Positions 1-8,563 of a stretch of DNA of 64,000 nucleotides are shown piece by piece. The stretch is from JBEKTW01 sp963727845. Lineage in GTDB: Bacteria; Bacteroidota; Ignavibacteria; UBA10030; SZUA-254. The notes under the pieces are model-generated. The model saw nothing but the letters and a program-made list of their open reading frames with translations, was not told where the DNA came from and did not search any database. The position numbers and the translations under genes are program-made. Location of the stretch: the NCBI GenBank assembly GCA_963727845.1, contig CAVSHI010000006.1, forward strand, positions 506,728-570,727. Reading direction: 5' to 3'. Position 1 is the stretch's first letter; every line of letters begins with the position of its first letter.

Positions 1-438
1 TTCATGCAGAGCATTGCGCATTATTTCGATTATACGTCGGTGACGTACTCGTTCGCATACGGATTGATGATTATCTTCTTCACGTACTTTTACACTGCGG
101 TGGCGTTCAATCCGAAGGATGTCGCCGAGACAATGCAGAAACAGGGCGGGTTCATCCCCGGCATTCGCCCCGGAAAGAACACTTCTGATTTTATCGACAA
201 TGTTCTGACGAAAATTACGCTGCCCGGTTCGATCTTTCTCGCTATCGTTGCCATCCTGCCGGCATTTATGGTCAGAATGGGCGTTACCTCCAACTTCGCC
301 AGTTTCTTCGGCGGCACGAGTCTCTTGATCGTCGTGGGCGTCGGGCTTGACACTCTTCAACAGATCGAGTCGCATTTGCTGATGCGTCACTACGACGGAT
401 TCATGAAGAGCGGGAAAATTAAAGGCAGAAGATTCTAG
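1..438 (+). CDS. secY: Protein translocase subunit SecY, C-terminal part
   Basis: This is the last 145 codons of the SecY channel of the Sec translocon, which moves unfolded proteins across or into the inner membrane with SecE, SecG and SecA. The reading frame is open from the first base, so the gene begins before the window. Visible are hydrophobic segments corresponding to the last transmembrane helices and the family ending (VVGVGLDTLQQIESHL, then MRHYDGF and a basic tail KGRRF), which matches the cytosolic end that contacts SecA and the ribosome. It lies directly upstream of map and infA, the usual order at the end of the spc operon. No adenylate kinase gene (adk) separates secY from map here. 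Confidence 0.95.
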   Translation, partial: FMQSIAHYFDYTSVTYSFAYGLMIIFFTYFYTAVAFNPKDVAETMQKQGGFIPGIRPGKNTSDFIDNVLTKITLPGSIFLAIVAILPAFMVRMGVTSNFASFFGGTSLLIVVGVGLDTLQQIESHLLMRHYDGFMKSGKIKGRRF

Positions 439-460
439 TCGGGATGATGAAGAGCCTTCC

Positions 461-1225
461 TTGGGAAAGGAAATAATAAAATCGTCTCACGAAATCGGAT
501 TGATGCGAGAAAGCTGCCGGATTGTGGCGGAGGTATTGCGATTGCTGAAGGGGGCTCTGCGACCGGGTGTCACGACAAGAGAATTGGACAAGCTTGCCGA
601 GGAGTTCATCCTGATGCAAGGAGCTGAACCTGCGTTCAAAGGTTATGGTTTCGACAAGAACAATCTGTACCCGGCAAGCGTATGCATATCGGTCGACGAT
701 GAGGTTGTGCACGGCATCCCCGGTGCCCGTACTCTTCGAGAAGGCGAAATCGTCTCCGTTGACGTGGGAGTTCGGAAAAATGGATTTTATGGCGACGGCG
801 CCTGGACTTTCGCCGTGGGTAGAGTTACCGAAGAAAAGCTCAGGCTCATGAGGGTTACGGAAGAATCGCTCCACAAGGGAATCGAGCAGGCGTGCGCCGG
901 AAAGCACGTCCGCGATATTTCTGCGGCGGTCCAGCAGCATGTGGAAAGCGCGGGCTTTTCGGTGGTCAGGGACCTGGTGGGGCACGGCGTCGGCAAAAAC
1001 CTGCACGAAGAACCGCCGATCCCGAATTTTGTGGATTCAACGGCGAGCCCGAAGCTGAAGAGCGGCATGACGATAGCGATTGAACCGATGGTGAATGCAG
1101 GAACGTTTCGCGTTCGCGTCGATGCTGACGGCTGGACGGTACGAACGAACGATGGACAACCGTCGGCGCACTTCGAGCACACGGTGCTGGTCACGGAAAA
1201 CGCACCGGAAATTCTCACACGATAG
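461..1225 (+). CDS. map: Methionine aminopeptidase, type I
   Basis: Removes the initiator methionine from nascent proteins in the cytosol. The 254-residue protein has the pita-bread fold signature with all five metal ligands: D101 (SVDVG), D112 (YGDGAW), H175 (GHGVGK), E208 (AIEPM) and E239 (AHFEH). Length is typical of the type Ia enzyme without an N-terminal extension. The start is TTG at 461; the nearby ATGs at 444 and 447 are out of frame, and the next in-frame ATG would remove a conserved N-terminal segment. It sits 22 bases after secY and 8 before infA, so it is co-transcribed with the ribosomal genes. Confidence 0.95.
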   Translation: MGKEIIKSSHEIGLMRESCRIVAEVLRLLKGALRPGVTTRELDKLAEEFILMQGAEPAFKGYGFDKNNLYPASVCISVDDEVVHGIPGARTLREGEIVSVDVGVRKNGFYGDGAWTFAVGRVTEEKLRLMRVTEESLHKGIEQACAGKHVRDISAAVQQHVESAGFSVVRDLVGHGVGKNLHEEPPIPNFVDSTASPKLKSGMTIAIEPMVNAGTFRVRVDADGWTVRTNDGQPSAHFEHTVLVTENAPEILTR

Positions 1226-1233
1226 CGGGCGGC

Positions 1234-1452
1234 ATGGCGAAGCAAGGACCGATCACGATGGACGGCATCATTACGGACACATTGCCGAACGCGATGTTCC
1301 GGGTGAAGCTCAATAATGGTCATGAAGTGCTTGCGGTGATCTCCGGAAAAATGAGAATGAATTATATCAAGATTTTGGTGGGCGACAGGGTCACCATTGA
1401 AATGTCGCCGTATGATCTAAGTAAAGGTCGCATCACGTACCGGTACAAGTAA
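1234..1452 (+). CDS. infA: Translation initiation factor IF-1
   Basis: A 72-residue single OB-fold protein that binds the A site of the 30S subunit during initiation. The family motifs are clear: an N-terminal MAKQGPITMDG, then NAMFRVKL, GHEVLAVISGKMR and the ending YDLSKGRITYRYK. It starts with ATG at 1234 and lies between map and rpmJ, the conserved place for infA in this operon. Length and sequence are ordinary. Confidence 0.96.
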   Translation: MAKQGPITMDGIITDTLPNAMFRVKLNNGHEVLAVISGKMRMNYIKILVGDRVTIEMSPYDLSKGRITYRYK

Positions 1453-1460
1453 GGAAACCT

Positions 1461-1574
1461 ATGAAAGTTCGCTCATCTGTAAAGCGTATTTGTGATAATT
1501 GTAAGATTATCCGTCGCAAGGGTGTCGTGCGGGTCATTTGCAAAAACCCGAAGCATCGTCAGCGTCAGGGATAA
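1461..1574 (+). CDS. rpmJ: 50S ribosomal protein L36, zinc-binding form
   Basis: A 37-codon gene beginning MKVRSSVKRICDNCK and ending PKHRQRQG. L36 is the smallest 50S protein and binds 23S rRNA near the peptidyl transferase region. All four zinc ligands are present (C11, C14, C27, H32), so this is the zinc-containing C+ form. It has an AAGGAAA-like ribosome site 8 bases after infA and is followed by rpsM, as in most bacterial alpha operons. Confidence 0.95.
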   Translation: MKVRSSVKRICDNCKIIRRKGVVRVICKNPKHRQRQG

Positions 1575-1614
1575 GGACATCCACTTCTAAAGGATCGAAG
1601 AAAGGAAACATGCA

Positions 1615-1998
1615 GTGGCTCGTATTGCAGGCGTAGATTTACCGAAACAGAAGAGAGCTGAGATCGGTTTGACCTACATTCTCGGACTGGGAAGAACCAG
1701 CGCCAAGAAGATTCTCACTCAGGCCGGAATCGATTGGGGAAAGCACATTGGCGATCTCACGGACGAAGAGGTCTCGAAGATCCGCGCAATCATCACCAGC
1801 GATTACAAAGTGGAGGGAGCTCTTCGAAGTGAAGTCCAGATGAACCTCAAGAGGTTGATGGACATCAACTGTTATCGGGGATTGCGGCACCGCAAGGGCC
1901 TGCCGGTTCGCGGACAGCGAACACGAACCAACGCCCGGACGCGCAAAGGAAAGCGCAAGACAGTTGCCGGAAAGAAGAAAGCAATCGCGAAGAAGTAA
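1615..1998 (+). CDS. rpsM: 30S ribosomal protein S13
   Basis: A 127-residue protein of the 30S head that contacts the P-site tRNA and the 50S subunit. It starts MARIAGVDLPKQKR and contains the helix-two-turn-helix motif (YILGLGRTSAKKIL) and the conserved RGLRHRKGLPVRGQRTRTNAR stretch near the end, followed by a basic tail. The start is GTG at 1615, preceded by GAAAGGA; an ATG at 1610 is out of frame. It precedes rpsK and belongs to the same transcript. Confidence 0.96.
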   Translation: MARIAGVDLPKQKRAEIGLTYILGLGRTSAKKILTQAGIDWGKHIGDLTDEEVSKIRAIITSDYKVEGALRSEVQMNLKRLMDINCYRGLRHRKGLPVRGQRTRTNARTRKGKRKTVAGKKKAIAKK

Positions 1999-2013
1999 TA
2001 TTCGGAGACCATA

Positions 2014-2427
2014 ATGGGAAAACAAGCAGCAGGAACGCCCGCAGCAGCGGCAACGGTAAAAAAGAAAAAGAAGATTCACATTGAGCTGACGGGAAAAGCG
2101 TACATCAAAGCGACGTTCAACAACGTGATCGTCACGATCACGAACGTTTATGGAAATGTCATCAGCTGGTCGTCGGCCGGACGGAATGCGTTCAAGGGTT
2201 CCCGGAAGAATACGCCCTATGCCGCCCAGGTGACAGCCGAGGCTGCGGCGAAGGAAGCGTACGACCTCGGATTGCGGAAGGTGGATGTGTTCGTCAGAGG
2301 TCCGGGATCCGGACGCGAGGCGGGCGTTCGCTCACTCCAAACCGTCGGGCTGGAAATTCTGAGCATCCGCAACGTCACCCCGATTCCTCACAACGGGTGC
2401 CGGCCTCCCAAACGCCGTCGCGTCTAA
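2014..2427 (+). CDS. rpsK: 30S ribosomal protein S11
   Basis: A 137-residue protein of the 30S platform near the 3' end of 16S rRNA. The core is ordinary: NNVIVTITNVYGNVISWSSAG, KNTPYAAQVTAEAA, FVRGPGSGREAGVRSLQ and the invariant ending IPHNGCRPPKRRRV. The N-terminus carries an alanine-rich and lysine-rich lead (AGTPAAAATVKKKKK), longer than in Proteobacteria but common in the Bacteroidota/Chlorobiota group. It sits 15 bases after rpsM. Confidence 0.96.
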   Translation: MGKQAAGTPAAAATVKKKKKIHIELTGKAYIKATFNNVIVTITNVYGNVISWSSAGRNAFKGSRKNTPYAAQVTAEAAAKEAYDLGLRKVDVFVRGPGSGREAGVRSLQTVGLEILSIRNVTPIPHNGCRPPKRRRV

Positions 2428-2471
2428 CAACGGTGGGTCGACACTGTAATATTCATTAACTCAAGGATTGT

Positions 2472-3101
2472 ATGGGAAGATATATCGAACCAAGTTGCAG
2501 ACTGTGCCGGCGTGAACGGCAGAAACTTTTTCTCAAGGGAACAAAGTGCTTTACCGAAAAATGCCCCGTGGAGCGGAGAGGGTATCCTCCGGGCCAGCAC
2601 GGCCAGAGCCGGAGACAGAAGATTTCTGAATACGGCGTTCAGCTCCGCGAGAAACAGAAGATTCGAAGAATGTACGGCCTGATGGAAAATCAATTCCGGA
2701 ACTATTTTGAGGAAGCTCTTCACCAGACCGGCCGCACGGGCGAAAGTCTGCTGAAATTGCTCGAAAGCCGCCTCGATAATGTCGTGTACCGGCTGGGACT
2801 CGCGCCCTCCCGGAAAGCCGCGCGTCAGCTTGTCACCCACGGCCATTTGATGGTCAACAATCGTGTCGTGAATGCACCGTCGTACCTCCTGAAGCCGGGC
2901 GACGCGATTCAGGTATGCGAAAAAAGCAAGAAGTTTGAAGTCATCCACTCGTCGATGAAACGCATCAAGGATAACATGCTGCCTCCCTGGCTGAACCTTG
3001 ACAAGGCTTCGATGGTGGGAACGTTTTTAAATGTGCCGGAGCGGGCTGATATACCGCTCAACGCGAACGAGCAGCTTGTCGTTGAGCTCTATTCAAAGTA
3101 A
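2472..3101 (+). CDS. rpsD: 30S ribosomal protein S4, zinc-binding form
   Basis: A 209-residue primary 16S rRNA-binding protein that nucleates 30S assembly. The N-terminus keeps the four zinc cysteines C9, C12, C26 and C31, so this is the C+ form. The S4 RNA-binding domain is seen from about residue 98 (LESRLDNVVYRLGLAPSR, then ARQLVTHGHLMVNN). In many bacteria S4 is the feedback repressor of the alpha operon; the window gives no direct evidence for that here. It is preceded by 44 bases of spacer after rpsK. Confidence 0.96.
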   Translation: MGRYIEPSCRLCRRERQKLFLKGTKCFTEKCPVERRGYPPGQHGQSRRQKISEYGVQLREKQKIRRMYGLMENQFRNYFEEALHQTGRTGESLLKLLESRLDNVVYRLGLAPSRKAARQLVTHGHLMVNNRVVNAPSYLLKPGDAIQVCEKSKKFEVIHSSMKRIKDNMLPPWLNLDKASMVGTFLNVPERADIPLNANEQLVVELYSK

Positions 3102-3134
3102 CAATTGTTGGATCAATTTGGGAAAAGGCAAGAT

Positions 3135-4124
3135 ATGGTAACACCAAATATTCAGATGCCGGAGAAGATTCAACTGGACGAAGCGAGTTATACGGATACG
3201 TTCGGCCGTTTTGTACTGCAGCCGCTGGAAAAAGGATTTGCCGTCACGATCGGCAACGTTTTCCGGCGCGTGCTCCTGTCTTCACTGTCCGGAGTTGCAA
3301 TCAGCGCGATCCGGATCGAGAGCGTCCTGCACGAGTTTTCAACGATCCCCGGCGTTGTGGAAGATGTGGCAGAGCTCATTCTGAACCTCAAGGGCGTCCG
3401 GATGAAACTTGTCAATAAGAAGGTGGGAAAGGTTGAGATCTCGCTAAAAGGACCCAGGGAATTCACGGCCGCCGACATCCAGAAGGCAAATCCCGAAATA
3501 GAGATTCTTAATCCCGGGCTTCACCTGGCCACCTTGAACGGCGGCGCGGAACTGGAAGTGGAACTCTACATCGGCCGTGGAAAAGGATACGTCCCGTCGG
3601 AAGAGAATAAGAAATCCGACTATCCGGTCGGTACCATCGCGATTGACTCAATTTATACGCCCATCAGAAACGTTCGGTACTTCGTCGAACAGACAAGGGT
3701 CGGCCAGCAAACGGACTACGAAAAGCTGATCCTGGAGGTTGAAACGGACGGCTCGGTGGCGCCCGACAACGCGTTGGCGGAATCGGCAAAGATCCTCGAC
3801 AACCACGTGCAGTTGTTCCTGAAGTTCAACGTGGAAGGCGAGTCGACGGAAGAGATGAAGGAGAAAGACTCCGAGTTTGCCCGTGTCCGGAAGGTTCTCC
3901 AGATGAGCATCGAGGACCTGGAGCTTTCGGTGCGGTCGCACAATTGCTTGCGCGCCGCGAATATCAAAACGCTCGCGGACCTCGTCAGGAAAGAGGAGCC
4001 CGAGCTTCTGAAATTCCGCAACTTCGGACGGAAGTCCCTTTCCGAGCTCACCGAGATCATCGAAGGGTTCGGGTTGAGCTTCGGCATGGACGTTGACAAG
4101 TATCTCAAAGACAGTACGAACTAG
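3135..4124 (+). CDS. rpoA: RNA polymerase alpha subunit
   Basis: The 329-residue alpha subunit, with an N-terminal dimerisation and assembly domain (FAVTIGNVFRRVLLSSLSG) and a C-terminal domain that contacts UP elements and activators (ELSVRSHNCLRAANI, then FRNFGRKSLSEL). I chose ATG at 3135, which gives exactly the usual family length and follows a GGAAAAGG site. An upstream in-frame TTG at 3105 would add ten residues with no family match. It lies between rpsD and rplQ, the canonical order. Confidence 0.96.
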   Translation: MVTPNIQMPEKIQLDEASYTDTFGRFVLQPLEKGFAVTIGNVFRRVLLSSLSGVAISAIRIESVLHEFSTIPGVVEDVAELILNLKGVRMKLVNKKVGKVEISLKGPREFTAADIQKANPEIEILNPGLHLATLNGGAELEVELYIGRGKGYVPSEENKKSDYPVGTIAIDSIYTPIRNVRYFVEQTRVGQQTDYEKLILEVETDGSVAPDNALAESAKILDNHVQLFLKFNVEGESTEEMKEKDSEFARVRKVLQMSIEDLELSVRSHNCLRAANIKTLADLVRKEEPELLKFRNFGRKSLSELTEIIEGFGLSFGMDVDKYLKDSTN

Positions 4125-4167
4125 TCGACAAATAATAATTGAAACAGTATTAAGAGAAAATGACAGT

Positions 4168-4683
4168 ATGCGACACCGCAAAGCAGGACGAAAACTTAAA
4201 CGAACGGCAAGCCATCGCAAGGCGACATTGATCGCTCTTTCGACGGCTCTGCTGCGTCACAAGAAGATTCGCACAACGCTCGCGAAAGCGAAAGAAACCC
4301 GGGTTGTCGTCGAACAGATTATTACCCGCGCCAAGAAGGCCGCGAGCGCGGAAGGTGACAAGAAGAACGTCCATGCCCGCCGTGAGGTTGCCAGGTACAT
4401 CAAGGACCGGGAAGTGATCAAGGAGCTCTTTACGGAGATCGCTCAGAAAGTTGCAAACAGGAACGGCGGGTACACGCGCGTGGTGAAATTAGGCCAGCGC
4501 CAGGGCGACGGCGCCGACGTTGCGGTTCTGGAGCTTGTGGATTTCAACACCGGTCAGGAAAAAGCTGCGCCGGCGGAGAAGAAAAAGAAGAAGGAAAAAA
4601 CCGCCAGGGGCGCCAGGCAAGCGAAGGCAGCCAAAACGAAAGATGAAACGTTGCCTCCTGCCGTCGAAGAAAAGAGAATCTGA
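4168..4683 (+). CDS. rplQ: 50S ribosomal protein L17 with lysine-rich tail
   Basis: L17 lies near the exit tunnel of the 50S subunit. Translation from ATG 4168 (MRHRKAGRKLKRTASHRKA) gives 171 residues against about 120-130 in E. coli. The conserved core ends near VLELVDFN, after which comes a tail of about 40 residues rich in lysine and alanine (AEKKKKKEKTARGARQAK). Such tails occur on L17 in the Bacteroidota/Chlorobiota group. An in-frame start at 4093 would overlap rpoA and is unlikely. A strong terminator follows, so this is the last gene of the operon. Confidence 0.94.
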   Translation: MRHRKAGRKLKRTASHRKATLIALSTALLRHKKIRTTLAKAKETRVVVEQIITRAKKAASAEGDKKNVHARREVARYIKDREVIKELFTEIAQKVANRNGGYTRVVKLGQRQGDGADVAVLELVDFNTGQEKAAPAEKKKKKEKTARGARQAKAAKTKDETLPPAVEEKRI

Positions 4684-4706
4684 GCGGTTCACACAGTTGT
4701 TCTTGA

Positions 4707-4744
4707 CTCCCCTCCCGGCTATGTCGGGCGGGGAGTTGTTGTTT
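4707..4744 (+). terminator. Rho-independent terminator after rplQ
   Basis: CTCCCC at 4707-4712 pairs with GGGGAG at 4730-4735, and CCCG at 4714-4717 with CGGG at 4725-4728, leaving a loop of seven. A T-rich run (TTGTTGTTT) follows. It lies 24 bases after the rplQ stop and closes the ribosomal transcript. The spacer from 4745 to about 4960 holds only a weak palindrome (TTCCCGAATGTTTCTATCGGG) and no gene I can support. Confidence 0.8.
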
Positions 4745-4962
4745 AAGTCTTGCGGCTTCTTACCCTCACCCCATTCGAGCCTTTCGAAAAGTGAGCAACC
4801 CGTCATTCCCGAATGTTTCTATCGGGATTCCCTGATCGTTCGCCCGATGTTCCAATGCAAATTCCGTATCTTCTCATCCGTGACGCGCAGTCGATTTTGC
4901 ATTAACAACTCTGAGAAAGGCCGGAAATCCGACTGCCTCCTTCTGTCGAAAATGGCTACTAA

Positions 4963-5106
4963 TCAGAACTGATCACCGGCACGATTATTGCTGTGTTCTC
5001 GCCAGGAAGTATTGCGAACCTTCGATCGGATGGCTGGAGTTTGCACGATGTGGTTGCGTGCAAGGACGGGGTTTCGGGTGTGTTTCAAACGGCAGTGAGG
5101 ACTTAA
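4963..5106 (+). pseudogene. Possible 3' gene remnant
   Basis: After an in-frame stop at 4960, a frame of 47 codons reads like the end of a real protein (TGTIIAVFSPGS, then SDGWSLHDVVACKDG) and stops at 5104-5106, just ahead of the ribosome site of the next gene. There is no ATG, GTG or TTG near its beginning and no ribosome site. I read it as a possible leftover of a gene whose 5' part was lost when the secreted-protein block formed, but it may be chance. No family is assigned. Confidence 0.25.
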
Positions 5107-5124
5107 TTTTGGAAGGGGCTGTCT

Positions 5125-7809
5125 ATGTTTGGGTCTAAGCGCTGTATTCTCATCTCGAGTGTTGTTTCCACATTGCTTTCTTCATTTCTTTCTCCCCATC
5201 TTGTCGGGCAAGTGACGATCAAGGAAAAGTTATCCATTTCCACGCACTCCCTGAAGCGGGCAACTTCTGAGCCGACAGATTTGACAATAGTGTTTTATTG
5301 GACGAATGCCTCCAGCTACGATTTGGGGACGGGCAAAACTCCATTCCATCTAGGTATCTACGAACCAAACGAACAGTTAATGGGTTTCAATGAATTTACT
5401 GATTCTATCAGTGGAACCTATTCCGACTCAATAACATGGATCGAGTATGATGGGAATGGAGGGGTAGTCTTCTACGAGGGCCAATCGACATACGTTGAGA
5501 GCAATCCACAACCTGGATACTATACTCTTTATGCAATTGCCGATACCAATGCGAGCCCTGACCTGGAATGGGGCATGAATGTCGCAGAAGTGTACGTACC
5601 TGGAGTACTTGACACGATGATTATTTTCGATTTTCGGTTATGGGCAGGCCGAGTGTTTGGTACGCGATACAACGTTGTCGTGGGTGAGTTCTCCCTACCA
5701 GGTCCACCGTGTGTGCCTGTAGGTGCACCATATTTCGCTCTCGATAATATCTTGGACTTGCCGCATGGTCTAACAGCGTCCATAAATGCCTCAATTCTAA
5801 ATTCATGCGGAAACTCTGTTGACAATCCCCCGGAATCTTATTTCAAGTTCGAGATCAGTGGCGATACGCTTGCGGGAGAGCTCTTCGATCCCATTACGTT
5901 CAGAACAGGGGCGGTGCTCGACTCGGTAAATTCCACATACATTCTGTTCAACGCTTGGCGAAGGGATCCCGATTCGCCTACACAAATAACAGTGACAATT
6001 AGCGCGGATAATAGTTCCATATCTCCGGATAGTACCACTTTTTCGGTGCTGCCATCAGAAGTGCGTGTTGTTGCTGGGGAAGCAATGCTCGGAGATACGA
6101 CCGTTTTATCCTATGGGGACACGACCTCGCTCACTATGCAAGTGCGGGAGCCCGGCGGTCCCTGGATGGACCAACCAGACAATTGGTGGCCATCGTGGAG
6201 TATTGTGCAAGGGGACACATTCGGTTCAATGTATAGCATGGATAGCAGCCAGGCTGGGTCGATGATCAACGGAGTTCCAGTCGTATTCTATTCCGCCAAT
6301 TCTGAGATAGCTCCCGATTCGACCGAGGTGTTGATTCAACTCACGTCTCAAGAGCCGGCTTCACTCCCTGCCAGCGTGGTGTCGCCAGTTCCTGGAAGCA
6401 AGGTGGCACAGGGACAAAAGACAAACACATCCCGATTCACTCCGAGTTCGATCACACCGCGGCAAGGGATCCGCGCGCCCTTAATCCACGGCGGCGGCGG
6501 CGGTGTCGTGCATTATGGCCTTGCCCGGCTGCTGCTGAAGGGGTCCGGGATTTTGTTGGGTCAGACGAAGTACTACCAGGCAGCCCTTTGCAACGCAGGT
6601 TCACAACAACAGTTGACGATTCAAGAGACCACTGAATGGCCCACCCAGCCCGCATCGGTGCATGCCGAATGGGGTGTGGAAAAAGAATATCCTCCGGATA
6701 AATATGCAGCATACTACGAATACAAGGATCCAGACGGAGATCCGTTGCCGTCGGGTTGGATTCGCCTAGTTGGAAGATACTGGGAGCAAAGTTCTACTAC
6801 CCCTTTCAGCGTAAAACTGACTGCGCGTTACGGGGGTCAAACTGTCGCGGAGGTCGTTCAAGTGGAGAAGCCGGACAAATTGGGAGACAACTATGGTCCA
6901 CTTTCAGGTGGTGGAAGAAGAACTGAAGTCCACACAGTATTTGATGCCACCAAGGCCTACAACCTGGATTCGACTATCATTGTGTATGCCGGGAGGTATG
7001 GGATCGCTCCCCAAATCATAAAAGGCTGGATACAGAAGGAAAGCAATTTTGAACCCTCGTACAGATACGAGCCATTCATGGAAGCGGAATCTCAGACAAT
7101 ACATGGCGAGCACGGGATTTATTATGGATCAAGGTATCGGATCGAAAGCGAGTCAGACCTCGGTTCACCTACAATTCCTGCATCCCATGTCAATGTTCAT
7201 CCGCATCCATATTTGGGTTATGTCGGGACAATGGGGGATTTCATCTGGGATGGCTGCACGGACATAAACCCAGAGGCAACGAATGACTCATATGACATCT
7301 ATAACAGCAAGGGGGAAATGCTATGGTATTATGATGCTGCGGAGACGTATTTTGAAACATGGGATGTGATAGCAAAGGACCTGTATGCTCTTGGACCTGA
7401 GACTGAAACGGCTGCTCGAGCAGCGAAGCTTCAGGCATTCGAACAATTCAAAAATGTTTATGCCGTCGGGACATTGAATGAGATCGCGCAAACTCGTATT
7501 GCAACATCGTACGGACTGCTTCATCCTTTGTATACCACAGCAGTGGAGAAAGTGCAGTATGACACGACCGCCGCACGACTACCTGAGGACTTGATGGAAG
7601 TCGATATGAATTTTAGCAATGCGCTATCCTACTTCTTGAATAATTGTTTAAGACGTGAACTCTGGTTGCAGAAAACTACCCGGCAATATGAATGGCCCAG
7701 CGGGTTTGAAAAGACAATTGTTGCTGCAATGACTTTTTATAATTCTCAGGGTGGGTATGGAACTGATATCATCTCAAACGCTAAAAATTTTCAGCCGAAG
7801 AAGAAATAG
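5125..7809 (+). CDS. Large secreted protein with lysozyme/SLT-like C-terminal domain
   Basis: An 894-residue protein with an N-terminal signal peptide (basic start, then a hydrophobic run to about residue 29), so it is exported. Residues 30-480 look like beta-rich, Ser/Thr/Asp-rich extracellular modules with no family I recognise. From about 620 the sequence changes: YGIAPQIIKGWIQKESNFEPS (E639) and later TRIATSYGLLHPLY (S795-Y-G797) resemble the catalytic ES motif and the downstream S-x-G-L-x-Q motif of lytic transglycosylases. The insert between the two is long and H replaces the usual Q. The start follows GGAAGG. It is followed by two small secreted paralogues in the same direction. No T9SS sorting domain is seen at the end. 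Function is not established; murein or glycan cleavage is an inference. Confidence 0.75.
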   Translation: MFGSKRCILISSVVSTLLSSFLSPHLVGQVTIKEKLSISTHSLKRATSEPTDLTIVFYWTNASSYDLGTGKTPFHLGIYEPNEQLMGFNEFTDSISGTYSDSITWIEYDGNGGVVFYEGQSTYVESNPQPGYYTLYAIADTNASPDLEWGMNVAEVYVPGVLDTMIIFDFRLWAGRVFGTRYNVVVGEFSLPGPPCVPVGAPYFALDNILDLPHGLTASINASILNSCGNSVDNPPESYFKFEISGDTLAGELFDPITFRTGAVLDSVNSTYILFNAWRRDPDSPTQITVTISADNSSISPDSTTFSVLPSEVRVVAGEAMLGDTTVLSYGDTTSLTMQVREPGGPWMDQPDNWWPSWSIVQGDTFGSMYSMDSSQAGSMINGVPVVFYSANSEIAPDSTEVLIQLTSQEPASLPASVVSPVPGSKVAQGQKTNTSRFTPSSITPRQGIRAPLIHGGGGGVVHYGLARLLLKGSGILLGQTKYYQAALCNAGSQQQLTIQETTEWPTQPASVHAEWGVEKEYPPDKYAAYYEYKDPDGDPLPSGWIRLVGRYWEQSSTTPFSVKLTARYGGQTVAEVVQVEKPDKLGDNYGPLSGGGRRTEVHTVFDATKAYNLDSTIIVYAGRYGIAPQIIKGWIQKESNFEPSYRYEPFMEAESQTIHGEHGIYYGSRYRIESESDLGSPTIPASHVNVHPHPYLGYVGTMGDFIWDGCTDINPEATNDSYDIYNSKGEMLWYYDAAETYFETWDVIAKDLYALGPETETAARAAKLQAFEQFKNVYAVGTLNEIAQTRIATSYGLLHPLYTTAVEKVQYDTTAARLPEDLMEVDMNFSNALSYFLNNCLRRELWLQKTTRQYEWPSGFEKTIVAAMTFYNSQGGYGTDIISNAKNFQPKKK

Positions 7810-7820
7810 GAGACGCGAAA

Positions 7821-8559
7821 ATGGTCAACCACATAAAGCGATGTAATTACAATCTTTTTGTAAGATGGGTTCTCTTGCTTGCCATACTTTTCCCTGCCTG
7901 CTCGACAGTGTTACTATGCCAACCATCCAAGCACAGGCATCCGCTAGCATGGCACAGGCTGAAATGTGAACTTTCCTCGAAAGGAATCGATACTTCGTAC
8001 GTCGACGGTGATGTGATCGATGTCGACAGTTCGATTGGAACAAAAAGGGTGTCCTGCTGCCCAATAGGCGATCCGTATGGAACACTACGGGGTTGTTTTG
8101 TATTTGCCATTCGAACTGCCAATGCCAGTGTTGACACGAATGCGATGATCGTCATCATGAAGAAAGGACAGATTATCTGGATGTCGGAACGTTTCGATGG
8201 TGAGTTTGGCGGGAGGAATTGATGCTATCATGGATATGAATAGAGATAGCACTGTCGATATCATAAGTCATTGGATTTGCGGTACGCAGCAGGTTGACAG
8301 GATGTTGTGGATTCACAGTTGGGACGGAAAGCATGGTAAAGCAATCAACGCCCTCGATAGTACAGAGGAAGGACGAGTATCTATAATCTCGGGTCTCAAT
8401 TTTCACTTTGTTGATACTGGCGATGGTGTACTGGAAATCCGAGCTGAGCAAGGCACGTATGAATCTGGGGAAGGATTTACAGAGGAGGGAACCGTCATCT
8501 ACCGATGGAACGGTAGCCAGTACGTGGAATGGAAAAGACTAAAGGGAAGAGAGGAATAG
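7821..8559 (+). pseudogene. Secreted FG-GAP-like protein, frameshifted copy of its neighbour
   Basis: Two overlapping frames (7821-8222, then 8197-8559) together match the next gene over their whole length: CELSSKGIDTS against LELSSRGIDTS, IDVDSSIG in both, IIWMSERFDG against ILWMSERLPG, DMNRDSTVDII against DLNKDSTVDIV, and MLWIHSWDGK against MLWIHSWDGT. The frame changes at GGAATT (8215-8220); removing one A at 8217/8218 restores GGRIDAIMDMN and a protein of 245 residues. A signal peptide and an AGGAGA ribosome site are intact. Either a true one-base mutation or a sequence error would explain this. The DxNxD-type motif resembles calcium-binding FG-GAP/VCBS repeats. Confidence 0.75.
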
Positions 8560-8563
8560 ACGT

